Shown here piece by piece: positions 16,408 through 25,846 of a DNA stretch of 64,000 nucleotides; within the stretch, counting starts at the first letter, position 1, and each line of letters begins with the position of its first letter. The DNA lies in NCBI GenBank assembly GCA_029202485.1, contig CP119313.1:434001-498000 (forward strand). The letters run 5' to 3'. Under the pieces are notes generated by a model. That model was not told where the DNA came from, did no database searches, and was given only the letters and a program-made list of their open reading frames with translations. Both the position numbers and the translations under genes were made by a program. Origin of the DNA: Candidatus Pedobacter colombiensis. Its GTDB lineage: Bacteria; Bacteroidota; Bacteroidia; Sphingobacteriales; Sphingobacteriaceae.

Positions 16408-17772
16408 CTATTGAAGGTTCGGATTTGCTTTAATCGCAGATTGAGGGAAACGGATCGTATATCTTGGATCGTTTTTCTGAAGGGTATAAATTGCCCCTTT
16501 AAATTCATGTTTCATTTCAGGCTGACCGAAACGTCTTAAATCGTACCAACGGTGTCCTTCCAATGCCAATTCTCTTTCTCTCTCTCTGATAATTTCCTGA
16601 TATAAGTCTGCTTTACCTAAGCCGGAAATTCTAGTTTTTTCTATTGCATAGTATGCAGGCGTTAAGCGTTTCACTTTTAAAGCCAGTAAAGTTTGTAATG
16701 CTGTACTCAGGTCATCTGTTTGTAAAGCTGCTTCTGCCTTAATCAGGTAAAGCTCGGCATTACGGAAGGTAATTTTATAAGCAATATCACTACCTTTGTT
16801 AGACACTATTTTATCTTTATTCTCTTCATAGTCATCGTCCCAAGGCATGACGTTGTATTTCTGGAAATACAAGGCATATCTTTTATCATTGATCGGGTCA
16901 TAGATCCCTAACAAATGCGGAGACATGAACGAGGAATTGGAGGCCCCTGGATTAAAAGCTCTCTCCATCGACATGATATTTTCTACAGACTGGTAATGGT
17001 TAGGCGCAAAAGTTGCTCCTGCTGCATTCAGATCTTGTAAAGTGTTATTGATTGCCAATGCATCTTGGCTTGCTTTTAATGCGCTGCTCCATTCTCCTCT
17101 ATACTCGTAAATTCTTGCCGTTAAAGCTAGAGCTGCACGTTTGGTGAAGCGGTAGTTCTGACCAGCAGGAAAAGTAGTTACATTTAATAAGGCTTGTCCT
17201 GCAGCAAGATCTGCAAAGATCTGATTGTACACCACCTCTACTGTTGAAGGCTTGTAGTTCGTTTCCAAATCAATTTTCAAAGAAATTGGAACACCACGAT
17301 CTGTTGCCGCAGTATTCTTATCAAAAGGTTTAGCATATAAGTTCAACAACTCAAATTCTGCATAAGCACGAAGCAAATAAGCTTCTCCCTTAATTTGTGC
17401 CGTTTCTGCTGATACACCTGCTTTTGCTTCAATATCTTCAATCACAGAATTAGCATAGAAAATAGAGGTATAAAAAGCACCGTAAGGCATTTCCAAAGAA
17501 TTGGCATCTGGATTCAAGTCATTCCACTTGTACTGGTCGTAATAGTTTGCTGTTTCCGTTTTAGCGGTATTCAATAGCAATTCGTCTGTACGAAAAGCCA
17601 GGTTAGATTTATGACTTGGAAACTGAGTATATCCTGAGTTCAATAGTGCTCTGAAATCCTCTACTGTGGTAGGGATTACTTTTCCTACCGGCTCAATATC
17701 TAAATATTTTTTACAGCTACTGGCTGATATCATCAAGAACAGAATGGCTGTTAATTTTATAATCTTATTCAT
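16408..17772 (-). CDS. SusD/RagB-family outer-membrane lipoprotein (protease locus)
   Basis: This 454-residue protein has a lipoprotein signal ending SASSCKK. It has the TPR-like helical pattern and the C-terminal RERERELALEGHRWYDLRRFG block typical of SusD/RagB. It acts as the surface lid that delivers ligand to the SusC barrel encoded 10 bp upstream. Because the operon also encodes a secreted metalloprotease and no glycosidase, a peptide ligand (as for RagAB) is more likely than a glycan; this is inference. Confidence 0.93.
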   Translation of the reverse strand: MNKIIKLTAILFLMISASSCKKYLDIEPVGKVIPTTVEDFRALLNSGYTQFPSHKSNLAFRTDELLLNTAKTETANYYDQYKWNDLNPDANSLEMPYGAFYTSIFYANSVIEDIEAKAGVSAETAQIKGEAYLLRAYAEFELLNLYAKPFDKNTAATDRGVPISLKIDLETNYKPSTVEVVYNQIFADLAAGQALLNVTTFPAGQNYRFTKRAALALTARIYEYRGEWSSALKASQDALAINNTLQDLNAAGATFAPNHYQSVENIMSMERAFNPGASNSSFMSPHLLGIYDPINDKRYALYFQKYNVMPWDDDYEENKDKIVSNKGSDIAYKITFRNAELYLIKAEAALQTDDLSTALQTLLALKVKRLTPAYYAIEKTRISGLGKADLYQEIIRERERELALEGHRWYDLRRFGQPEMKHEFKGAIYTLQKNDPRYTIRFPQSAIKANPNLQ

Positions 17773-17782
17773 GGTTTCTGAA

Positions 17783-20700
17783 TTAAAAAGTTGCGTTTAG
17801 ACCAACAGAAATACTTCTCGTGATCGGCTGTGCATAGATGTTACCATAAGTTTCCGGATCAAAATAACCTTTGTAATCTGTACCGATTACGAAAGGATTT
17901 CTTGCCTCCAGGCTAATTCTCAAGCTATTTGCTTTTACTTTCCCAGCGATTGCTGCTGGCATAGTGTATCCTAAACGGATGCTGTTGATACGTACATAGC
18001 TCATATTTTTCACGAAAATATCCAGGGCTTGGTAGCTATAAGCTGGGTCATTGCCATCCTGCCAGCTATAAGCCATCCATCTATCACCATTAAAGCTATC
18101 TCTGCCATAAATTCCAGGTAAGGTACTGCCTGTATTTGTTGGAGACCAGGCATTAAGAATATCTCTTGAATAATTCCTTCCACGATCTACTTGTGAAGGA
18201 TTATAAGTTGGCGTAGTTCTCACTAATTTATTGATATTGAAAAGTGCAGAGATCGATAAATCGAAATTCGAATAACGGAAACGGTTGGTCAAACCACCTA
18301 TAAACTGTGCATCGCCATCACCTGCATAAGTATATAGATCCTGGAATGCTTTACCTGTGTATTTGCTATTTACAGCATAACCTGCTAACCATTCCACATC
18401 GGCATTTGGATCATATAATCCGTAAAACTCTTCCAAAGAAAGCTTCTTGCCATCTCTAACAAATATAGGAAGACCGTCTTTGTCTAATCCATCCGTTTTA
18501 ATAACCCAGATTCCATTTACAGGATAGCCTTCCTTAGACGGCATAAACTGATTGGGACGAACCTTTTCTCTGATTACCTTACTTTTGTTATGGGCAATAT
18601 TGAAATCAGTTGACCATGAGAAGTTAGCTGTATTGAGGTTTCTTGTAGAAATGGTCAACTCTAATCCTTTATTTCTCAATTGAGAGAAGTTAGAGCTGGT
18701 AAAATCAAAACCATTTTCTTGTTGTAACTCTTCAACACCGATTAAATCTTTACTGAAACGGTTGTAATAATCAAAAGTTACCTGAACAGCATTTTTGAAT
18801 ATTCCAAAGTCAACACCCGCATTGAAAGTAGAAGTTTTTTCCCATCTCAACTTATTGTTCGGCGGACTAGTTACTCCAATAGTTGGCTGTGTTGGACCTG
18901 GAAGAATACCGGTGTTGGTATAAGTTCCTACTACAAAAGGAGAAGTACTTTTATCTATGTTTCCTTGTAAACCGTATGAAGTACGAACACGTAGGCTCGA
19001 GATCCAGGAGATATTTTTGATAAATTGCTCTTCACTAGCATTCCATGCACCAGACAAGGAATAAATAGGTAAATATCTGTATTTAGGGTCTACACCGAAT
19101 AAGTCAGATCCATCATAACGAATACTACCATAAGCGGTATATTTTCTGTCGTAAGTATAAGATAAGGTACTATAAAAAGAAGCATAAGCATTTTCAACAA
19201 ACTCTTTTTTATAAGGAATCAAATCACTTGCGTTGGCATAACCTTGGTCTGGATAAATAACTCCTTTACTAGTTAAGGTACGTTCGTTAAAACCAAAAGC
19301 TCTTGTTGAGATGGCTTCATTATTAGTTCTTCTGAATTCCGTTCCTGCAAGGGCCTCAATTTCATGCTTTTCAGCAAAAACCTTTTTATACTCTAAAATT
19401 GTTTTCCAGTTGTATTGGAAACTATTTGCATTTTGATTGTAAATCGTTCCTCCCTGAGGGATAAAAGATTCATATTTTTTGGTGCTGGAGTTCCAAAGCT
19501 CATACTTCTGTCTGTATTTACGCGTATAATAGGAATCTTGTCCACCAAATTTCTCTATGCCAGTATCTTCAAATTGAAGACCCAATTCCGTACGAAGATT
19601 CAAATTTTTATGGATCTGATAGCTCAGGTCCAAGATTGCTTTTAGGCTCTTGTTATCTAAAGTATAACGTGTGTTTTCACGTTCTTCAACCGCATTAAAA
19701 GGAATATAGGCATCGCCACCACGGTTACCAAAAATATCAGGATCGTAGTTAAAACCGCCAGTTGCATTTCTCACGGTTTGGTAAGGATTGACATTCCTTG
19801 TATAAGTACTAAGGTTGGTAAATGCATCAACATCTGCCAGATAATTTGAACGGGTCGTTTTTGAACCAAAAACTGCTGCCCCTGCTTTCAACTTCTGAGA
19901 GATGTTAAAATCAGTTTTCAAGGTCATGTTGTAACGCTCTAAACCGGTTTGTTTAGTCGTTCCTTTTTCATTGTAATAACCGCCAGAGAAATAATAAGTA
20001 GCCTGGTCGCTACCACCTGATAAACCTAAAGTATATTGCTGGTTAATGGCATTTTGATAAATTTCTTTACCCCAATCTGTTCCATCTGCTCTTAAAGCAT
20101 TGATCGCTTCCTGAGTTGAAGAATTCAAAGCAGAAAAACCACCGGTTCTGTATTTATTCAATTCACCGTTTTTTTTCAAAATTCTGGCTATTTCACCGTT
20201 ACCGGCTCTGTAGTCTAAGTCTGTACGATTAGCCATGCCCAATTCAAAGTCCACTTTTTCAGTAGCATTCATCAGGTTAAGCTTCGATAAGTCTGGACGC
20301 TCTGAAATAAATGTATTTGCAGAGAAATTGATAGCCATCGGTCCTTTCTTTCCTTTTTTGGTAGTAATAACAATTACACCATTCGCTGCTCTGGCGCCAT
20401 AAATGGCAGTAGCTGCAGCATCTTTAAGGATCGTGATGTCGGCGATATCATCAGGGTTTAAACCTGCAATAGGTAAGTTGCGCAATTGATCAATATTGTC
20501 TTTTTCAATGGTATTTGGCAAATTGGTACCGTCTAAAGGCAGGCCGTCCAATACCCATAACGGATCTTGTGAACCGTTTAAGGAAACTGTACCACGGATT
20601 CTGATCTGCGGCGCAGCACCGGGACCACCAGTAAGGTTTCCAACAGCAACACCAGCAACCTGTCCTTCTAACATTTGGTCAATACCGGCAACACCAGTCT

Positions 20701-21136
20701 GACGTATTTTGTCATAGTCAACTTTCGCAATAGAGGTCGTGTTCTTACGTTTAGAAATATCCGTATAACCGTTTACAATCACCTCGCTCAACACCTTGTT
20801 GTCGTTGGTTAAAGAAACCGTAATCTTAGTTTTGTTGGTAATATTTACCATTGCTGTATTGTAACCCAGATAGCTCACTTTTAAATAAGTAGTTCCGGCA
20901 GGAACCTTTAAAGTAAAATGGCCATCCATATCCGTCATTGCGCCAATAACAGTGTTCTGTATCACGCCTGGGCTCGACTGCTCACCAATTCCGGATTTAT
21001 CCACGAAAACTGAAGCTCCGGGGATGGGTTTGCCGTCGTCTTCCGACAGCACCGTTCCGGTAACTGTGGTTTGTTCCTGGCTATAGCCTTTAAGGCCAAG
21101 TGAGAGCAGCAGAAAAAATAATAAAATTTTATTCAT
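17783..21136 (-). CDS. SusC/RagA-family TonB-dependent transporter (protease locus)
   Basis: This 1117-residue protein has a signal peptide and a carboxypeptidase-regulatory-like domain (about residues 22-110, VTGTVLSEDDGKPIPGASVF). A plug follows (GVAGIDQMLEGQVAGVAV, SLNGSQDPLWVLDG, then ILKDAAATAIYGARAANGVI) and a large beta-barrel ending in an aromatic-type C-terminus (SISVGLNATF). There is no STN domain, so it is not a FecR/sigma signalling transporter; control is more likely by the flanking two-component system. It is transcribed after the metalloprotease (21-bp gap) and before susD. Confidence 0.95.
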   Translation of the reverse strand: MNKILLFFLLLSLGLKGYSQEQTTVTGTVLSEDDGKPIPGASVFVDKSGIGEQSSPGVIQNTVIGAMTDMDGHFTLKVPAGTTYLKVSYLGYNTAMVNITNKTKITVSLTNDNKVLSEVIVNGYTDISKRKNTTSIAKVDYDKIRQTGVAGIDQMLEGQVAGVAVGNLTGGPGAAPQIRIRGTVSLNGSQDPLWVLDGLPLDGTNLPNTIEKDNIDQLRNLPIAGLNPDDIADITILKDAAATAIYGARAANGVIVITTKKGKKGPMAINFSANTFISERPDLSKLNLMNATEKVDFELGMANRTDLDYRAGNGEIARILKKNGELNKYRTGGFSALNSSTQEAINALRADGTDWGKEIYQNAINQQYTLGLSGGSDQATYYFSGGYYNEKGTTKQTGLERYNMTLKTDFNISQKLKAGAAVFGSKTTRSNYLADVDAFTNLSTYTRNVNPYQTVRNATGGFNYDPDIFGNRGGDAYIPFNAVEERENTRYTLDNKSLKAILDLSYQIHKNLNLRTELGLQFEDTGIEKFGGQDSYYTRKYRQKYELWNSSTKKYESFIPQGGTIYNQNANSFQYNWKTILEYKKVFAEKHEIEALAGTEFRRTNNEAISTRAFGFNERTLTSKGVIYPDQGYANASDLIPYKKEFVENAYASFYSTLSYTYDRKYTAYGSIRYDGSDLFGVDPKYRYLPIYSLSGAWNASEEQFIKNISWISSLRVRTSYGLQGNIDKSTSPFVVGTYTNTGILPGPTQPTIGVTSPPNNKLRWEKTSTFNAGVDFGIFKNAVQVTFDYYNRFSKDLIGVEELQQENGFDFTSSNFSQLRNKGLELTISTRNLNTANFSWSTDFNIAHNKSKVIREKVRPNQFMPSKEGYPVNGIWVIKTDGLDKDGLPIFVRDGKKLSLEEFYGLYDPNADVEWLAGYAVNSKYTGKAFQDLYTYAGDGDAQFIGGLTNRFRYSNFDLSISALFNINKLVRTTPTYNPSQVDRGRNYSRDILNAWSPTNTGSTLPGIYGRDSFNGDRWMAYSWQDGNDPAYSYQALDIFVKNMSYVRINSIRLGYTMPAAIAGKVKANSLRISLEARNPFVIGTDYKGYFDPETYGNIYAQPITRSISVGLNATF

Positions 21137-21157
21137 TTGTACTTATTTATTGATGGT

Positions 21158-23779
21158 TTAATTGATTTTTAAGTTTTGACGTATTCTTAGCATAAGGTCC
21201 ATGTAATGGTTCCTTGTCTCTTCATCACCGCTGTTTTTATTCTTTTCTAGCAGATTTAGGATCTTCATCAGTTCAGCTCTTTTTGCCGAGGCCACATCAG
21301 AAACCCTGGTCATAGAACTTACATGAATATTTCTAAGTTCATCACCTTTAACAGCTGTATTGTCTTTAAAAGCACGAGGGGTAAGGTCACACAATTCAGG
21401 TAAATTGCTTTTTACTAAGGGTTGAAGGGCTTTTTTACTTACCTTTTCCATTAGCTTGTCAGCACTTACAAGCAAAACATCTACATAGTTTTGTTGGGTC
21501 ATTCGCTCCTCAAGCGATAGTGATTTACCTTTTAGCGTCTGTTTAAATGTTGTCTCCCTAATCTCTCTCAGCAGTTGCGAAACTGTATATACGTCATCTT
21601 TTCCATAAATGGATTCCATCTCTAATAACCTTAATAAACGATCATCTGCCAATAAATTGTACATCAATGAGGATTGTTGTTCACGTTTTAGGTTATAAGG
21701 TCCATATTCAAAAGGTCCAAGAGGGGTATCCTTAATGGCAAAAGTGCTAGACAACAGGGGTGGATTAAACAACCATTGTGGGAGGTTGAACAACTCTTTT
21801 TTCAGGTAGTTCATTGCTTCTTCCTGTATGGCTTTAGGTACCGGGGTATAGGCTTTTTTGCCATCACCAGCTACAGGGTTTTCCAGGTAATAGCCACCAA
21901 TGTTAGCCATTACATGATCTGCATAGGTATTCCATTGCCATACTGTAGCCATATAAAGTTTACCTGCCTGGTAATAAGAATCTCCAGGTTCAGCCGCCCA
22001 GTTTAAAATTTGAGGAACCAAGCGTTGCAGATTTTTTAAGCCATATTCACTGGCTTTCATGGCATTATCGCCCAGGTCTTCAGATTGTGCTCTTGGATCT
22101 ACTACCACACTTTGTTGCTCACCATAATGGTACAAGGGATCGTTCTGATGTGCTTTGATCCACTCTTTTTGTGTTTCCAGCTCTTTGCGTGGGTCTTGAG
22201 TATCTAACCATCTGTATCCCCATGCAATGGCATATTTATCATATACGCCAATTTGCGGAGTAATGTTGGTTACGTGATCTTCAGGTTGAGCTACGTAGTT
22301 AAAACGCGCATAATCCATAATAGAAGGCGCTGTTCCACCCATTTTAGCTGTGTAACTTGGAGAACGTAATGAATCAACAGGGTAAGCTACCGAAGCACCC
22401 ATATTGTGTTTTAAACCCAAAGTATGACCAATTTCATGTGAGGACACAAAGCGGATAGCATGACCCATTTGTTCCACACTAAAGTTGTTTTTTCTTGCTC
22501 CGGTATCAATAATGCCCGTTTGTACGCGCATCCAGTATTGTAATGAAGTCATCACGTTGTGCCACCAGATCACATCTGATTCCAGAATTTCACCTGAACG
22601 AGGATCTACTACTGCAGGGCCCATTGCATTTGATTTTGGTGATGCAGCATAAGTAACTACAGAATAGCGAACATCATCGCCATCAAAATCGGCTGAATCT
22701 GTAACCAATTTAGCTTGAATGGCATTTTTAAAACCAGCAGCTTCAAATGCTTTCTGCCAATCGTGTATACCGTCAATGATATACGGTCTCCATTGTTTTG
22801 GAGTAGAGGGGTCTATATAAAACACGATAGGCTTAGCCGGCTCCACCAGCTCACCTTTTAAGTAACGTGCTCTGTCTTCCGGTTTAGGCTCTAGCCTCCA
22901 TTTGGTAATCAGTTCCCTGGTTTCCAGTTTTTGTTGTGTATCCGAAAAATACCATCTTGGCGTGGTGAAATAGCCAACTCTGTTGTCCGCAAAGCGAGGC
23001 TTCATAGGTGCTTCAGGCAGCAACAATATATTTGTAGTTACTGCTACACTGATAGCAATGCTACTTTGTCCCTCTGTTACTGATGTACTCAATAATGAAC
23101 GTACCACTACATTTTCAGGGAAGCTTTTAATGTGCTCAATGCCCGATAACGCTGTTTTTGGACTTGTGCCCAAACCGATAAGAGTAAATACATCATTAAA
23201 GCTTTTTTCAGTACCATCAAATACTTTATTTACTTTAATCACTACTGCCGATGAATCGGGTGAGTAGGCTTCGATTTTAAAGGATTCAATTACCGAACCT
23301 ACGAAATTGTCTTTTACCGATTGGGTAATGGCATCTCCTGCAGGGGATTCTACTTGCGGAACAATGGTTTTTACCCAAACTGTTTTTGCCAGCTTATTTG
23401 GATGAAAGCGAATAACTTTATTCTCATAATTCATCCCTTTGTTTAAGCCGGCCTCATTAATGGCCATAGGAACCGAAGAAATTTTGTTGACTACCAAAAA
23501 GTCCTTATCCATCAGTCTTAGTGGAATCTCGAAATAGTAATCTGTTTCTACCTGATGTACTTTGAATATACCATTAACAGTTGTTGCTTTCTTTAATAAG
23601 GATTTATAGTCCTTTAATGTGTTTTTTTTAGTCGTATCCTGATCGGCTTTCTTTTTAAGCGAATCAGCGCTGAGTTTTTTTACTGCAGCTTTAGGAAGTT
23701 TTTTAGAAGTTTGCGCATTTACACCAATCCCTGAGATAAGAATAAATAAAGCTATAAGCGAAGTCTTATTTAAAATCAT
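21158..23779 (-). CDS. Secreted zinc-dependent metalloprotease (DUF5117/DUF5118 type)
   Basis: This is an 873-residue protein with a signal peptide (LIALFILISGIGVNAQ) from the ATG at 23779; an upstream start would bury it. The zinc site is HEIGHTLGLKHNMG near residue 450 (HExxHxxGxxH, metzincin style), followed by a PSIMDY segment that could form the Met-turn. N-terminal segments resemble DUF5118/DUF5117. The protein is expected in the periplasm or on the surface, where it may cut peptides for the SusC/D pair just downstream. It is first gene of a protease-susC-susD transcript. Confidence 0.88.
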   Translation of the reverse strand: MILNKTSLIALFILISGIGVNAQTSKKLPKAAVKKLSADSLKKKADQDTTKKNTLKDYKSLLKKATTVNGIFKVHQVETDYYFEIPLRLMDKDFLVVNKISSVPMAINEAGLNKGMNYENKVIRFHPNKLAKTVWVKTIVPQVESPAGDAITQSVKDNFVGSVIESFKIEAYSPDSSAVVIKVNKVFDGTEKSFNDVFTLIGLGTSPKTALSGIEHIKSFPENVVVRSLLSTSVTEGQSSIAISVAVTTNILLLPEAPMKPRFADNRVGYFTTPRWYFSDTQQKLETRELITKWRLEPKPEDRARYLKGELVEPAKPIVFYIDPSTPKQWRPYIIDGIHDWQKAFEAAGFKNAIQAKLVTDSADFDGDDVRYSVVTYAASPKSNAMGPAVVDPRSGEILESDVIWWHNVMTSLQYWMRVQTGIIDTGARKNNFSVEQMGHAIRFVSSHEIGHTLGLKHNMGASVAYPVDSLRSPSYTAKMGGTAPSIMDYARFNYVAQPEDHVTNITPQIGVYDKYAIAWGYRWLDTQDPRKELETQKEWIKAHQNDPLYHYGEQQSVVVDPRAQSEDLGDNAMKASEYGLKNLQRLVPQILNWAAEPGDSYYQAGKLYMATVWQWNTYADHVMANIGGYYLENPVAGDGKKAYTPVPKAIQEEAMNYLKKELFNLPQWLFNPPLLSSTFAIKDTPLGPFEYGPYNLKREQQSSLMYNLLADDRLLRLLEMESIYGKDDVYTVSQLLREIRETTFKQTLKGKSLSLEERMTQQNYVDVLLVSADKLMEKVSKKALQPLVKSNLPELCDLTPRAFKDNTAVKGDELRNIHVSSMTRVSDVASAKRAELMKILNLLEKNKNSGDEETRNHYMDLMLRIRQNLKIN

Positions 23780-23901
23780 AAATCTAAAATGCCTGAATGT
23801 TTGTGTATTATGAAACAATACCGCGTGGGCTGGCACTTTTAGTAGTGTGAAAGCGCAGTTTTAGGGAGTGAAAAAAATGTTAATTGAGCGTTATTCCTAT
23901 G

Positions 23902-25521
23902 TTAAGCTTCAGGGAGTTGCAATACCGGGAGATAACATTTGTAGAGTTGGCCTTCCACACCATACCTCAACTGCCCTGTGCCAAAATAGGCATAGGTACT
24001 TTGAAGATAGTTTAAGCCTTGCTTGCTGGAGTCTCTAACATCACTGCGCAACTGGAGGTTATTGGTCACTACAATATAGTCGTCCACACTTTCAATATTG
24101 ATCTTAAGCGGCTTCTCTTTCGAGAGCATATTGTGTTTTACTGCATTTTCAATCAGGGTTTGCAAACTCATAAATGGGATGTGCTCCTGAAGGTGGACAT
24201 CAGAAATTCTCAATTCCAAAGGTTCAAGTGCATCGCCAAATCTTATCTTCAGTAGAAAGAAGTATTCATTTACAAATCGGAGTTCTTCGGCAACGGTGGC
24301 CAATCCATTAGGATAAGACTCAAGCACATATCGATACACCCTTGATAATTTTACCACAAAGGATTGTGCAAGCTCAGGGTCTTTCTCAATCAGTGCATTC
24401 AATGAACTTAAAGAATTGAAAAGAAAATGGGGGTTTACTTTTTCTTTAAGGGTATTGAGTTGTAGCAAGGCATTTTCCTTTTGCTGGCGTTCGGCAATAA
24501 GGCTTAGCGCTTGTTTTTCAAGTGATAATTCCTTCCTGTTCATCTCCAATTGTTGGCGAAGCATAAATTCCTTTTGCCATTTGGCCTGCGACCAGGAAAT
24601 CAGTAGCAGTATAATTAATGCCGCAGAAATGAACATGATCATCATGTACTTTTCAATAATTTTTACATCCTCGTCTACAGCCAGAACAGGGGTGTCGATT
24701 ACCATTGTCCATTTCATTGAGGCTATGTTTAAAGGCGTATAATAACGTACCACAGGAAGTTGTAAATAGGATGAAGTTACTATTTCATAACTGCTAATGC
24801 TGTCTGCAAGTAAAGTTTTTCCGGAAGAATGACTTACAGGGACCAGCATTTTGGTACCTATTAGTTTTTCAACAGGGTTGGTTACATAATAGCCCTTTTC
24901 ATCAGTAATAAATGCATAAGCTCGGCCTACTGTATCTACACTCCATAAGTAACGCTGAAGTTCTTTAAGGTTAATATCCAAACCAAACATCAGTACTGAT
25001 GAGTCTGCGAGTTTATGCCTGGAGGCGATTAGCCAATGCAAGGTATCTGTTACAGAAATCAGTGCTCCATTAGTGCCGGTAGTATCTTTATGAAGAAGCT
25101 GGTTTTGAACCCAGTTTTTCTGATCTTTTAAAATAGGGGTATGATTGTATGCATTACCTTTTTTTTGAATTGCTTTGTAAATGGTATCATTTTTACTGGC
25201 GATGGCGTACCAGCCTTTATTTATTTTAGGGTGACTAAGTAAGAGGGCTTCAACCATTCTCTCATGAGCAATAAAATCGTTTTTAGAATGAATTTCAGGT
25301 AAAATGGTTTCTGAATCGTTAATTCCTTTTGTAAATCCCTCAAATTCATTGTGCATGATATTAGATTTTAGCTGGTATATTTTAGTAGCCAACTCTATAC
25401 TAATCTGCTCTGTGCGTTTACTCAGCTTACCTGACATGAAAAACCATATCCCTGCAAAGCATAGAAACATAAATATTCCTATGATAATAAAGTACCTTGA
25501 GCTGTATATCGGAAATTTCAT
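23902..25521 (-). CDS. LytS-type sensor histidine kinase with extracytoplasmic sensor domain
   Basis: This 539-residue protein has one transmembrane helix at residues ~10-30 and a second at ~290-310, enclosing a ~260-residue extracytoplasmic domain with dCache character (includes YAFITDEKGYYVTNPV). A cytoplasmic His_kinase (PF06580-like) domain follows, with NPHFLFNSLSSLNALI holding the phospho-accepting His and TLIENAVKHN as N-box. It presumably senses the locus substrate or a related signal and phosphorylates the LytTR regulator at 15565-16314. ATG 25521 gives the best N-terminus. Confidence 0.9.
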   Translation of the reverse strand: MKFPIYSSRYFIIIGIFMFLCFAGIWFFMSGKLSKRTEQISIELATKIYQLKSNIMHNEFEGFTKGINDSETILPEIHSKNDFIAHERMVEALLLSHPKINKGWYAIASKNDTIYKAIQKKGNAYNHTPILKDQKNWVQNQLLHKDTTGTNGALISVTDTLHWLIASRHKLADSSVLMFGLDINLKELQRYLWSVDTVGRAYAFITDEKGYYVTNPVEKLIGTKMLVPVSHSSGKTLLADSISSYEIVTSSYLQLPVVRYYTPLNIASMKWTMVIDTPVLAVDEDVKIIEKYMMIMFISAALIILLLISWSQAKWQKEFMLRQQLEMNRKELSLEKQALSLIAERQQKENALLQLNTLKEKVNPHFLFNSLSSLNALIEKDPELAQSFVVKLSRVYRYVLESYPNGLATVAEELRFVNEYFFLLKIRFGDALEPLELRISDVHLQEHIPFMSLQTLIENAVKHNMLSKEKPLKINIESVDDYIVVTNNLQLRSDVRDSSKQGLNYLQSTYAYFGTGQLRYGVEGQLYKCYLPVLQLPEA

Positions 25522-25643
25522 TATTTTACAAAGATGTAAAAAATAAGACAAACAGATACTTAGATGGTAGGACTGATGTACATCGTAGTATTAGCCCCCT
25601 TACTTAAGCTCATAGTAACTCCGCCTTCCTAATGCAATTAGAG

Positions 25644-25688
25644 CGCCATGAGTCCGCCTTTTTCTAGTAAAAAGGCGGACTCATGGCG
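25644..25688. repeat. Perfect 20-bp inverted repeat with 5-nt loop
   Basis: The arms 25644-25663 and 25669-25688 are exactly complementary around the loop ctagt. The right arm continues into a direct repeat of tggcggactca. It lies in the ~300-bp gap between the LytS kinase and the next SusD gene. The T5 after the left arm is inside the stem, so this is not a standard terminator. The rest of the gap (25552-25769) shows no gene. Confidence 0.7.
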
Positions 25689-25769
25689 GACTCACTGCGG
25701 ATTGATACCAAGAGCATGTGGAACGTGTCTTATACAGGTTCCTATATATATTCTCAAAGTTGTTTTATA

Positions 25770-25799
25770 AAAAAAGAGGGTGTCTGAAAAGACACCCTC
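25770..25799 (-). terminator. Terminator after the GC-rich susCD pair
   Basis: A perfect 10-bp stem (25776-25785 with 25790-25799) with a gaaa loop is followed on the minus strand by a T-run. It lies 47 bp past the susD stop. Confidence 0.88.
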
Positions 25800-25846
25800 C
25801 GAGAGCATGATCCGTTTAGGGGGCACACCTGCTCAACCAATAGAAA

